Source: Deltaproteobacteria bacterium (GTDB taxonomy: Bacteria > Desulfobacterota > Binatia > Binatales > Binataceae). Taken from it: DNA of 14,175 bases. The notes beneath the pieces are model-generated. The model did no database searches. It worked only from the letters and a program-made list of their open reading frames with translations, and had not been told where the DNA came from. Shown one piece after another: positions 1 to 7,149 of the stretch. The position numbers and the translations under genes were made by a program. The stretch covers positions 1-14,175 of the forward strand of contig JAJXYM010000395.1 in assembly GCA_021780585.1 (NCBI GenBank), in the 5' to 3' direction. Each line of letters opens with the position of its first letter. The first letter of the stretch is position 1.

Positions 1-596
1 GACCTCGACGATTTCTTTACCTTTGACATCGAGAAGGTCCGCGCGCCGGGTGAAACGCTCGAAGGCGTGGCGGTGAGATACCGCGTCCGGGCAGAGCTCG
101 GCGGCAGGCGGTTCGAGGAGGTCATGGTCGACATCGGATTCTCAGACCCGCTGGGGTGGACACCCGAAACCATTCGCACGCCGGACCTTCTGGCATTCGC
201 CGATATCGAGCCAATCGAAGTGCCGATCCTGCCGCTCGAACAACATATCGGGGAAAAAGCTCATGCGTACACCAGAACTTACGGACAAGGTCACAAGAGC
301 AGCCGCGCAAAAGATCTGGTCGATCTTGTGCTCGTGAAACAGATCATGGTGCTGGACGCGGCGCGCCTTCGCAGTGCATTCGTGGGAATCTTCGAGGGGA
401 GGCGTCAACATGGTCTTCCGGATCGCCTCCCTCCCCGCCGACGGATTGGGCGGTACCGTACCGAAAGCTGGTAAAGGAGATCGGCGTCGACCCGGATCTA
501 CGCGCGGGCTATACTGAAGCTGCGGCGCTGCTCGATCCCGCATTGGCAGGCCGCGCGACTAGCCGATGGAATCCGAAGAAGGCTTCATGGGAGTGA
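1..596 (+). pseudogene. AbiEii/AbiGii-type nucleotidyltransferase toxin, 3' part, frameshifted
   Basis: The reading frame enters from the left edge, so the N-terminal nucleotidyltransferase motif (GSxxxRxD type) is outside the window. Visible parts match the AbiEii/AbiGii (DUF1814) family: a central strand with a conserved Asp (EEVMVDIGFSDP), the segment LLAFADIEPIEVPILPLEQ, then EKAHAYTR and the KDLVDLVLV motif. This family is the toxin of type IV toxin-antitoxin and phage-abortive systems. Around 426-436 one C seems to be missing from the run ctccctcccc. The first frame then ends at 474, while the expected C-terminus (PPTDWAVPYRKL ... RWNPKKASWE) continues in the -1 frame to a TGA at 594-596. 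An intact protein of this family is about 300 residues; roughly 198 are represented here. The partner AbiEi antitoxin would lie to the left, outside the window. The gene is probably inactive. The family call is strong. The frameshift could in principle be a sequencing error in the homopolymer. Confidence 0.85.
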
Positions 597-887
597 CTCA
601 TTCATCGAAATTGTCGGCGACTTTCCCGAGCGCAGCGGCGCCGAAACCATCGCCACGCCGTCAGCTCCTTCCTAACGACGGCAAATTCTTTCGCTCTGTA
701 GCTACTCAGCGGTTCCGAATCACTGTGCCCGAAATTGTGCCCTATCCCGATGTCAGTTCATCCTACTCGATAATGCTGAGTCGCATCCTCCTGTGATCGA
801 GAAACCCATTCTGCACCAAGGGTTTGCTGTTATCAACCGTTACCGAACGATCCTCAATCGCATCGGCGTTTTCTGGCCGTAACACAG

Positions 888-932
888 CTTACAAGCCGGG
901 GGTCGCGCGTTCGATCCGCGTCAGCTCCACTA
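888..932 (+). other. tRNA-Val(TAC) 3' half remnant, putative attachment site
   Basis: From 888 the sequence reads as the 3' half of a tRNA. It has an anticodon loop CTTACAA (anticodon TAC, 888-894), a 3' anticodon strand GCCGG (895-899), a five-base variable loop GGGTC, a T stem-loop GCGCG-TTCGATC-CGCGT (905-921) that folds with one G-T pair, a 3' acceptor strand CAGCTCC (922-928) and discriminator A, followed by CTA where CCA would stand. The expected 5' partners are absent: CCGGC is not found before the loop, and no GGAGCTG acceptor strand lies upstream. Identity starting in the anticodon loop and running to the 3' end is the usual footprint of tyrosine-integrase elements that integrate into tRNA genes. 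The element side would then be to the left, where the AbiEii relic lies. The isotype rests on the anticodon loop only. Confidence 0.6.
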
Positions 933-955
933 ATAAAATCAAGCATTTTTTGCCT

Positions 956-998
956 TTCGGACAGCATCGGACAAGCGCATTGTCCGATGCTGTCCGAA
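956..998. repeat. Perfect 19-bp inverted repeat, 5-nt loop
   Basis: The arm at 956-974 (ttcggacagcatcggacaa) is the exact reverse complement of 980-998, with loop gcgca. Each arm itself contains cggaca twice, spaced by gcat. It lies 24 nt after the tRNA-Val remnant. There is no T-tract after the right arm, although a run of six T lies just before the left arm, so a terminator would work best for minus-strand transcription. An integrase arm site or a protein-binding palindrome are alternatives. Confidence 0.75.
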
Positions 999-1195
999 TT
1001 GTCAAACTCCGCAATTATCGCTGTGGCAGTGAAATCTTTTTGGGGTTGGGTGAACACATATTGCAGCATGGAACGGGACGTTCGTCGGCTTTAAATCGTT
1101 GAGAAAGGATAAATCCGACGCCTCTCTCGCCTACCGGAGGCACTGCATCCTGAAACACCTGCGAAAAGATTGCGCGGTAAGGCCGTTCGTCCTAG

Positions 1196-1211
1196 AAGCA
1201 GTCTCATAAAT
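1196..1211 (+). repeat. IS left terminal inverted repeat
   Basis: The 16 bases aagcagtctcataaat match the reverse complement of 2024-2039 at 15 of 16 positions, the fourth base differing (c versus t). The preceding CTAG at 1192-1195 is the target duplication. Confidence 0.88.
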
Positions 1212-1278
1212 GGAGTTGGGCCGGATAGTCGGGTATTTTGAGCGCGGATGAGGAAGGGGTGGTGGAGATGGCGATGCG

Positions 1279-2031
1279 GTGGAACTCACGCAGGAGCAAT
1301 GGGCGGCGGCACGGGAGTTGATGCCCGAGCCGCCGCGGCGCGCCGACGGGCGTGGCCGACCGTGGCGCGATAGCAGAGAGGTGCTGGAGGGCATCGTCTG
1401 GGTGCTGCGCAGCGGGGCGCGCTGGAAGGATCTGCCGGAGCGTTTCCTGTCCTATCAGACTTGTCATCGGCGCTTCCAGCAAGGGATGAAGTCAGGAGTA
1501 ATGCGGCAGGTGTTGTGGGCGCTCGCCCAGGACCTGTATGAGCGTGGCGGGATCGATCTTGGGGAGTGCTTCATCGACGGGACCTTCGCTCCCGCAAAAA
1601 GGGGGGCGCGGGAATCGGCAAGACCAAGCGGGGCAAGGGGACCAAGCTTATGGCGGTGGCGGACAGCAATGGTCTTCCTGTCGCCGCGCACACGGGCAGT
1701 GCTTCGCCCGGCGAGGTGAGGTTGGTGTGGCGGCGACGCTGGAAGAGCGGTTCGTGGCGGAGCCGCCGCAACGGCTGATCGGCGACAAGGCCTATGACAG
1801 CGACGGGCCGGACCGGGAACTGCCGGCAGCGGGCATCGAGCCCAATCGCGCCAACCGACCCGGGACGGGCGCCAGTTGCGGCGCTACCGGCGGCGCTGGA
1901 AGGTCGAACGGCTGTTCGCCTGGCTGCATAACTTCCGTCGCCTGGTGGTCCGCTGGGAGCGCTACCCGGAAAACCTTCCCGGCTTCGTCCACCTCGCTTG
2001 TATCCTCATCCCGCTTCGACGGTATTTATGA
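1279..2031 (+). pseudogene. IS5-family DDE transposase, three frameshifts
   Basis: The protein starts at a GTG (MELTQEQWAAARELMPEPP) and has the N-terminal DUF4096-type domain (GIVWVLRSGARWKDLPERF). All three catalytic regions can be found, but in different frames: the first Asp in CFIDGTFAPAK, the second in RLIGDKAYDSD, and the Glu in RRRWKVERLFAWLHNFRRL, ending ILIPLRRYL just before TGA. The first shift falls at 1594-1606 in the run AAAAAGGGGGG, after which AGIGKTKRGKGTKLMAVADS continues in the -1 frame. The second is near 1725-1735 (after SPGEVRLV, before ATLEERFV). The third is near 1865-1875 (before RQLRRYRRRWK), best explained by a deletion of about seven bases. Some IS427-group transposases use programmed -1 frameshifting, so the first site might be functional. 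The other two mark decay. Confidence 0.88.
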
Positions 2032-2039
2032 GACTACTT
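2024..2039 (-). repeat. IS right terminal inverted repeat
   Basis: The 16 bases atttatgagactactt pair with the left end with one mismatch and are followed by CTAG at 2040-2043. The transposase stop codon TGA (2029-2031) lies inside this repeat, a compact arrangement common in small IS elements. Confidence 0.88.
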
Positions 2040-2073
2040 CTAGAATAGTTGGGGCGGGACGGGGTATTGCACG

Positions 2074-2379
2074 TCACGGCCCCACATTCGGTATTTTCTT
2101 CCGGTCAGCATCGTCGGCCGGAAGGCCTCTTCTCGGGCAAGGCTCATTCAACCACCGCTTCGACACCTCGTCTTCGAGAGCCGCGTCTTGGTCCCCGAAC
2201 TCTCCAAAGTACACCTTCTCGTACTGATTTATGGCCCATTTCCGATTGCGCGTGTCGTCCATAACAAATGCCCTGCGGCATGCCGTGCAGATGAATCGGC
2301 AGCGCTTCTTGCCAACATTCTCGATTCTTTCGCCACCAGGTACCGCCCACTGATGGCTGCGCCATTGTAGTGTATCCAC
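2074..2379 (-). CDS. Hypothetical small protein with Cys-rich (possible zinc) motif
   Basis: This 101-residue frame begins at GTG and is not recognised as a known family. It contains a Cys cluster, C27-x3-C31-x2-C34 (RCRFICTACRRAF), and a fourth Cys at 81 in NEPCPRRG, which together could bind zinc. The middle is rich in acidic and aromatic residues (QYEKVYFGEFGDQDAALEDE), more like a real protein than a shadow. The start is weak: there is only a distant AGAGG, 11 nt before the GTG, and no alternative ATG with a clear site. The stop lies 30 bp from the insertion sequence. It may be a small nucleic-acid-binding protein or the 3' remnant of a longer gene. The function is unknown. Confidence 0.42.
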   Translation of the reverse strand: MDTLQWRSHQWAVPGGERIENVGKKRCRFICTACRRAFVMDDTRNRKWAINQYEKVYFGEFGDQDAALEDEVSKRWLNEPCPRRGLPADDADRKKIPNVGP

Positions 2380-2565
2380 GATGCTAAAGACCTCTTACGA
2401 GGGAATTGGCGATGCATCGCTTCCGGCCTTCGGTCCCATAGCTCTGCGAGTTTTCTCTACGTCAAGAGTTGCCCGACGAGGAAGGTAGTAGTCCAGCCAA
2501 TACGAGGAAGGAGAATCTCCTAAGATTTCGAACGCTTGGCTGCGAGCTGCAGGGAAAGCGGATCC

Positions 2566-2976
2566 TCAGCCAGCAAAATCACTTGCCAGCATATCCAGAG
2601 CGAGTAGGACACTGGCTTCGAACATCCAATAATCCTTATCGCTTGATTTCAGTCGCCATGCTGCAAGCCCGACAAGCGGCAGAGCCAGAAGCATCCATCG
2701 CGTCAGAAAAAACGCGCCGACCACAAATGCAGCACCGGCAATCCACGTTAAGAGTCTGAGCTTGAAGCCCGCATCGATACTGCTCATCAGTTGCGCGCTG
2801 GCTGGAATCAATACCCGAGTCGTCATGTGGTCTTTGCCAGCCGCAGTTATCCGCGCCGGAAGATCGCTGAGGCCGTTGTGGCGATGAGTTGTTCTGACCA
2901 CCTGAGAGCACTTCTGGAATAGTTCCAGCGGAATAGGTCCCAAGTCTATTCCGTCTGATTGGATCGCTTCGGCCAT
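2566..2976 (-). CDS. Hypothetical membrane protein, two transmembrane segments
   Basis: The predicted product has 136 residues. The ATG at 2976 (MAEAIQSDGIDLGPIPLEL) was chosen because GGAGA lies 8 nt upstream. The longer frame to 3009 has no such site. The N-terminal half is soluble and polar. The C-terminal half holds two hydrophobic segments, roughly residues 78-95 (LLTWIAGAAFVVGAFFLT) and 97-112 (WMLLALPLVGLAAWRL), separated by a short charged turn, so it should form a hairpin in the inner membrane with a short tail (DKDYWMFEASVLLALDML). No family was recognised. It starts 39 bp after the stop of the broken cyclase/ATPase reading frame on the same strand and may have been co-transcribed with whatever gene donated that 3' end. 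Confidence 0.5.
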   Translation of the reverse strand: MAEAIQSDGIDLGPIPLELFQKCSQVVRTTHRHNGLSDLPARITAAGKDHMTTRVLIPASAQLMSSIDAGFKLRLLTWIAGAAFVVGAFFLTRWMLLALPLVGLAAWRLKSSDKDYWMFEASVLLALDMLASDFAG

Positions 2977-3015
2977 GCGAAATTCTCCAGGCATTTCAAC
3001 CGGGCGCAAAAGGCA

Positions 3016-4258
3016 TCAAGCCTTCCACCCATAGCTCTGGAACGTCGCGCTTTCGCGAAAAGCAAGCGCGAACTCAGTTATGCTTCGGCGCAGTTCGAGC
3101 CATTGCCATTCCTCAGACTTGTCCGGACCGCTGTAGCCCACGTCAAGGGCGTCGTCGGGCAGGCGGTCGATGCGCGCGGCGAGAATCCCCTGCACCGTCG
3201 GCGGAATCTTCAGTTCATTGAGCGGCCGCGTGAGTCTCATCGCGCCGCCGTCGCGCATCAGCGCGCCCGCGTCGATCAGCACCTGCACCGTCTCTTCCAT
3301 GAAGAAGAGCGTGCCTTCGGTCCGTTCCACGATCAGCCGCTTGAGCGGAAGCATATTCTTGCCGTCGCCCAACAGCGCCGAGAGCATCTCGGCGGCGCTC
3401 TCATTGCTGACCCCCGGCTCCGCCATCGCCGCGACGATCTGCCCATGCCCTGCTCCCGCCTGCTCGGCGGCGTGCCTGAGCGCTTCCATCTCGCGCTCGC
3501 GGCCGACAATTTGGTCAGCTCGCGCCCGGCCGAACGCTGCAAGCGCTACGGACGCGCTTGCAGCGCGTCCGTAGCGGCCCGAGACCAGTCACTTCATAGA
3601 CGTTGACCGGCTCGCTGGCACCTTTGATTTTAGTGGCGCCCAGCGGCTTCAGGACGAAGTAGCCTTCGCACAGCTTGCGGGTGGCTTCGCTGACCGCGAT
3701 CGACCCGGTCGGCGCGACGGCCTGCATCCGCGCGACGAGGTTGGTGGTATGCCCGATCGGCGTGTACTCAGTCTGTCCCGCGCCGGTCTGGATCGAGCGC
3801 ACCACCACTTCGCCGATGTTGATCCCGACGCGCCCTTGAATCGGCGTGCCGCTGTCGGCGAGCACTTTCGCCGAATACCGTTTGAGATACTCCTGAAGGC
3901 GCAACGCGGCGTAGAGCGCACGCTGCGGATGATCTTCATGGGCGACGGGCGCGCCGAACAGCGCGAAGATGCCGTCGCCGGTCGATTGCACGACGTAACC
4001 GTCGTAGCGATGCGCCGCTTCGATCATCAGCTTCAGCGCCGGATCGATGATCGCGCGCGCCTCTTCGGGGTCGAGTTCCTCCATCAGCTCGGTCAAGCCC
4101 TTGATGTCGGCGAACAGCGCTGTGACGTTCTTGCGTTCGCCTTCGAGCGTTGGTACGGCGTCTTCCGCAACGAAGCGCACCGTGGCCGCAGGCTTCGTCG
4201 TGGCCGCTTTGCCCCCTTCGCGCAGCGCATCGGCAGTCTCCCCAAGGCCGCAATCCAA
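3016..4258 (-). pseudogene. Class III adenylate cyclase/AAA-ATPase fusion gene, deleted and frameshifted
   Basis: The first frame (TTG at 4258) encodes a nearly complete class III nucleotide cyclase domain. Metal-binding Asp51 lies in LFADIKG and Asp95 in STGDGIFALFGAP. The YTPIGHTTNLVARM segment carries the transition-state Asn173 and Arg177, and Lys212 lies in TKIKG. In intact homologues of about 1,000 residues this is followed by GPLRTRLQ...FVGRE and a P-loop ATPase plus TPR region. Here a 20-nt insertion (3543-3562) shifts the frame into a stop at 3515, and one more base is missing near 3505-3514. The ATPase part then continues (REREMEALRHAAEQAGAGHGQ) to MAEPGV, where the Walker A GKS should follow. 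It jumps at about 3408 to a much later segment (LIVERTEGTLFFMEE ... AARIDRLP). A second junction near 3145 joins unrelated sequence (YSGPDKSEEWQWLEL ... SYGWKA). No zinc ribbon is seen before the cyclase, so the N-terminus may also be lost. A stand-alone cyclase domain could still be made. Confidence 0.85.
3543..3576. repeat. Fold-back insertion forming a perfect 15-bp hairpin
   Basis: Arm 3544-3558 is the exact reverse complement of 3562-3576, with only tgc between them. Comparison with the expected protein path LRTR-LQRSAGRELTK shows that 20 bases (3543-3562) are extra, and 19 of them are the inverted copy of the adjoining coding sequence. It therefore arose by copying the neighbouring strand, not as a regulatory hairpin. 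It causes the first frameshift of the cyclase/ATPase relic. Confidence 0.8.
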
Positions 4259-4464
4259 TGCGCGAGTATCGCCGGAACACAGAGCAAAGAAAACCGCCTA
4301 AAGACGAGCGCAAGTCCGTGGGGGTTACCAGCCCGCGCCTGAAGGCGCCAGTGTTAAATTCGGACGTTACCTGTTAGAGCACGAGACGCCCCGCTGCTTG
4401 GGGGCGAGTTCGGGAGGGTAATCCGGAAAGACGCAACGCAGATCTCAATCGGGGGAATCGATCG

Positions 4465-5994
4465 ATGGAGTACGATGACATCATCGTTGGAGCTGGTTCA
4501 TCAGGCGCAGTTTTGGCCGCGCGCTTGAGCGAAGATCACGACCGCAGCGTCCTGCTGCTCGAAGCTGGTCCGGATTATGCCGCCGTGGAGCAAAGCCCCG
4601 ACGATCTCCTGCGCACGTGGATCTCCGCCGGCCCGCATGATTGGGGCTTCGTCGCCAGGGCGACCGCCGATCGCGAGATCGCGTATCCGCGCGGCAAGGT
4701 CACCGGCGGCTCCTCCGCGGTCAACGGCCATATCGCCTTGCGTGGCACGCCGGAAGATTTCGACGAATGGGCGGCGTGGGGCAACTCCGAATGGAGCTTT
4801 GCGAAGATTCTGCCGTTCTATCGCAAGCTCGAAAACGATCGCGACGCGCAGGGCGACTTTCACGGCGCCAACGGGCCTATCTGGATCGAACGGCCACGCC
4901 CCGACACCTGGCAGCCGGTCAACCGCGCCTTCCACGACGCCTGCCGCGAGCTCGGCTATGCGGAAGTCTGGGACCAGAACGATCCGCGATCGACCGGCGT
5001 GGGACCGTGGCCGCGTAATCGCCGCGACGGGATTCGCATCTCGACCGCGATTGGCTATCTCAATCCGGCTCGTCATCGCGTGAATCTGACGATTCGGCCG
5101 TTTTGCAACATCCATCGCGTGATCGTCGAGGGCGGCCGCGCGACCGGCGTCGAGCTCGAATGTGGCGGCGTGGCGCAGACCATTCGGGCGCGCCGCGTGA
5201 CGCTCTCGGCCGGCGCAATCAATTCGCCCGCCATCCTGATGCGCTCGGGCATCGGACGGCGCGCCGAACTCGAGACCTTCGGCATCAAATGCGTCATCGA
5301 CTTGCCGGGGGTCGGCCACAACCTCATCGATCACGTGCTGGCGCCGGTCGTCGCGAATCCAACGCCCGGGGTTTTCCACGATCCGCAGGTCACCAACCCG
5401 ATCGGCCTCCGCTACACCGCAAGCGGCTCGAACGAGTTCAATGACATGCAGATGTACATATTAAACTTTTTCGATAAGTCGCTGTGGATAGGTTCCGAAC
5501 TCGACCTGCCTGTGCCGAGCATCGCGGTCGCGCCCGGCTTGCAGCGTCCGCGTGCACGCGGCCGTGTCAGCCTGCGCAGCGCCGACCCCAACGTGCCAGC
5601 GGTAGTCGATCTGAATTATTTCGACGATCCGGAAGATCTCCGCCGAATGATCGAGGGCGTGCGGATCGCGTGGCGCATTATGAATAGTGCGCGCTTCGCT
5701 CCGTACGTCAAAGACTTCGTCAATATTACGCCGGAAATCGTCGCTTCCGACAACGCCGCGGCCGACTTCGTCCGCAACAACTGCGGCACCATCTATCATC
5801 CGACTACAACCGCCAAGATGGGTCCGGAAAGCGATCCGATGGCGGTGGTAGATCAGTATTGCCGCGTGCGTGGCGTCGAAGGGCTGCGCGTGGTCGATGC
5901 GTCGGTGATGCCGAATATCGTGCGTGCGAACACCAATCTGACCTGCATCATGATTGGCGAACGTGTCGCCGACTGGATGCGCGCGGCTGCGTAG
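4465..5994 (+). CDS. GMC-family FAD-dependent oxidoreductase (alcohol dehydrogenase type)
   Basis: The 509-residue product is full length for the glucose-methanol-choline family. It has an N-terminal FAD dinucleotide fold (DIIVGAGSSGAVLAARL, then VLLLEAGPDY), GMC signature 1 (GKVTGGSSAVNGHIALRGTP), signature 2 (GAINSPAILMRSGIG), and a C-terminal block IYHPTTTAKMG with the catalytic His. This is followed by RVVDASVMPNIVRANTNLT, where an Asn stands at the second active-site position as in choline oxidase and dehydrogenases. These enzymes oxidise a primary or secondary alcohol to a carbonyl with FAD. The substrate is not readable. There is no signal peptide, so it is cytoplasmic. The ATG at 4465 begins directly at the FAD domain, and a GGGGGA run 9 nt upstream can serve as ribosome binding site. 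An SDR gene follows after 51 bp on the same strand, suggesting a two-step oxidation operon. Confidence 0.93.
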   Translation: MEYDDIIVGAGSSGAVLAARLSEDHDRSVLLLEAGPDYAAVEQSPDDLLRTWISAGPHDWGFVARATADREIAYPRGKVTGGSSAVNGHIALRGTPEDFDEWAAWGNSEWSFAKILPFYRKLENDRDAQGDFHGANGPIWIERPRPDTWQPVNRAFHDACRELGYAEVWDQNDPRSTGVGPWPRNRRDGIRISTAIGYLNPARHRVNLTIRPFCNIHRVIVEGGRATGVELECGGVAQTIRARRVTLSAGAINSPAILMRSGIGRRAELETFGIKCVIDLPGVGHNLIDHVLAPVVANPTPGVFHDPQVTNPIGLRYTASGSNEFNDMQMYILNFFDKSLWIGSELDLPVPSIAVAPGLQRPRARGRVSLRSADPNVPAVVDLNYFDDPEDLRRMIEGVRIAWRIMNSARFAPYVKDFVNITPEIVASDNAAADFVRNNCGTIYHPTTTAKMGPESDPMAVVDQYCRVRGVEGLRVVDASVMPNIVRANTNLTCIMIGERVADWMRAAA

Positions 5995-6045
5995 CGGAGC
6001 CACCGCGCATAGGTTTTAACTGACGAAATCGGAGGCCGGAAAAAA

Positions 6046-6813
6046 ATGGGTAAGCTCGATGGGCGCGTGGCGGTAATCACCGGTGGCTCGGGCGGAATCG
6101 GTCGCGCCGCCGCGAAACTATTCGTCAATGAGGGAGCGAAAGTGCTGTTGGTCGACCTCGAAGAGCGCGCCTTGCGGGGCGCGATCGAGTCGATCGGGGA
6201 GAATCATGCCAGTTCGGTATGCGCCGACGTGACCAGCGACGATGACGCGCAACGGTATGTAAAGACGGCGGTCGAACGCTATGGCCGGATCGACGTCTAT
6301 CTTGCCAATGCGGGCGTCGAGGGCAGCGTCAAGCCGATCCCCGACTATCCAATTGAGGTTTTCGATCGCGTCATCGCCGTCAACGTCCGCGGCGTATGGC
6401 TGGGCATGAAGCATGTGATCCCGGTGATGGCGAAGGGCGGCGGCGGTAGTATCGTAATTACCTCGTCGACCGCCGGCATCCATGGTTATCCCGGCGCGTC
6501 AGCATACGTGACGAGCAAGCACGCCGTAATTGGAATGATGCGCACGGCGGCGCTTGAATGCGCGCCGCTCAAGATCCGGGTCAACACTGTTAATCCCGCT
6601 CCGATTGAGACGCGGATGATGCGCTCGCTCGAAGAGCAGTTCGCGCCGGGCCATGCGGGGCAAGCCAAGGAACAGTTTCAAAGCACCATTCCGCTCGGCC
6701 GCTACGGACAACCCGAAGAGGTGGCGGACGTGATGCTGTTCCTGGCGTCCGACCAAAGCCGCTTTTGCACCGGGGGCGTCTATATGGTGGATGGCGGCGT
6801 CTCTTCGACTTGA
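6046..6813 (+). CDS. SDR-family NAD(P)-dependent oxidoreductase
   Basis: The product is a 255-residue classical short-chain dehydrogenase/reductase. It has the nucleotide motif TGGSGGIG (12-19), Asp37 at the end of the second strand (VLLVDLEE), which favours NAD(H) over NADP(H), the NAG motif (88-90), and the catalytic tetrad Asn113, Ser141, Tyr154 and Lys158 (YVTSK). The C-terminal VYMVDGGVSS is characteristic of the family. It would interconvert a hydroxyl and a carbonyl group. FabG-like and secondary-alcohol dehydrogenases share these features, so the substrate is open. The ATG at 6046 has a GGAGG ribosome binding site 11 nt upstream. It is probably transcribed with the GMC oxidoreductase gene upstream and may act on that enzyme's product. 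Confidence 0.94.
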   Translation: MGKLDGRVAVITGGSGGIGRAAAKLFVNEGAKVLLVDLEERALRGAIESIGENHASSVCADVTSDDDAQRYVKTAVERYGRIDVYLANAGVEGSVKPIPDYPIEVFDRVIAVNVRGVWLGMKHVIPVMAKGGGGSIVITSSTAGIHGYPGASAYVTSKHAVIGMMRTAALECAPLKIRVNTVNPAPIETRMMRSLEEQFAPGHAGQAKEQFQSTIPLGRYGQPEEVADVMLFLASDQSRFCTGGVYMVDGGVSST

Positions 6814-7149
6814 TGACGCGGCGGAGAATTAAACGACTAATCCTTGCGAAAAGGGATCCCAAATTTTGATTTTAGGACTTGATGCCGGTTCAACGGAAGC
6901 ACCAACAGCCCGGAACTGAAGGATGCCATGGGGCTGCTCGCGCCGTCCCCAGAGGTTGTTGGCCGGTTTGTGACCGAGCTTCTCCCCCATGCAGGCAATC
7001 GCCGCCGAACCACGAACAGACCCAAGAGCAAACAGACCCAAGAGCAATCTGAACTGACGCGATAAGGTCAGGTCATGGTCGATTTCAGCGGTGCGTTCGT
7101 AACGGCGCCAATCGAGTCGCGGTCGTTGGGCGAGTTGTTTGTCCGAAGG
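6814..7149. other. 336-bp gap between convergent genes
   Basis: No convincing gene lies between the SDR and metallo-hydrolase genes, which converge here. A short plus-strand open stretch ending at TAA near 7065 (containing MGLLAPSPEVVGRFVTELLP) reads like protein but has no clear start or ribosome binding site. It could be a small gene relic. A 16-bp tandem duplication lies at 7015-7046. No clear terminator hairpin was seen. Confidence 0.4.
7015..7046. repeat. 16-bp tandem duplication
   Basis: The unit aacagacccaagagca occurs twice with no spacer (7015-7030 and 7031-7046). It looks like a simple slippage duplication in non-coding DNA. Confidence 0.85.

Larger units (their letters stand above)
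597..1195. other. 599-bp non-coding stretch with tRNA remnant and hairpin
   Basis: No open frame here resembles a protein. The short plus-strand frames at 566-796 and 824-1102 have no ribosome binding site and read as low-complexity translation of non-coding DNA. The recognisable contents are a tRNA-Val 3' half (888-932) and a perfect 19-bp inverted repeat (956-998), both listed separately. The stretch ends at the CTAG target site of the insertion sequence. Confidence 0.6.
1196..2039 (+). mobile_element. IS5-family insertion sequence (IS427/IS1031-like), about 844 bp
   Basis: Both ends are visible. The left repeat is aagcagtctcataaat and the right end is the reverse complement of aagtagtctcataaat, a 16-bp terminal inverted repeat with one mismatch. 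Both copies are flanked by CTAG (1192-1195 and 2040-2043), a target duplication of the type expected for IS5-family elements. The length and the single DDE transposase frame fit the IS427/IS1031 subgroup. The element inserted 30 bp downstream of the stop of a small minus-strand hypothetical gene. Its transposase is frameshifted, so it is probably immobile by itself, although the intact ends could still be mobilised in trans. Confidence 0.9.

Noticed and set aside
854..1069. 71-residue minus-strand frame containing GADADRTRDPRL
   Set aside because: This is the antisense reading of a tRNA T arm and acceptor, a well-known false ORF. It overlaps the tRNA-Val remnant.
3544..3576. Hairpin as a transcription terminator or regulatory RNA element
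   Set aside because: It lies inside a coding relic, and removing one arm restores the protein path, so it is a mutation rather than a signal.
2959..3606. 215-residue plus-strand frame opposite the ATPase remnant
   Set aside because: It is antisense to the clearly recognisable ATPase fragments, with His/Arg-rich composition typical of a shadow.
3749..4342. 197-residue plus-strand frame opposite the cyclase domain
   Set aside because: It is an antisense shadow of the cyclase sequence, Arg/His-rich and without domain features.
4501..5379. 292-residue minus-strand frame opposite the GMC oxidoreductase
   Set aside because: It is an antisense shadow created by GC-rich codon bias. It has no ribosome binding site or domain, whereas the plus-strand frame has all GMC signatures.
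6928..7065. Short plus-strand frame with MGLLAPSPEVVGRFVTELLP
   Set aside because: It looks protein-like but lacks a ribosome binding site, is only about 45 codons long, and runs through a tandem duplication. It is noted as a possible relic only.
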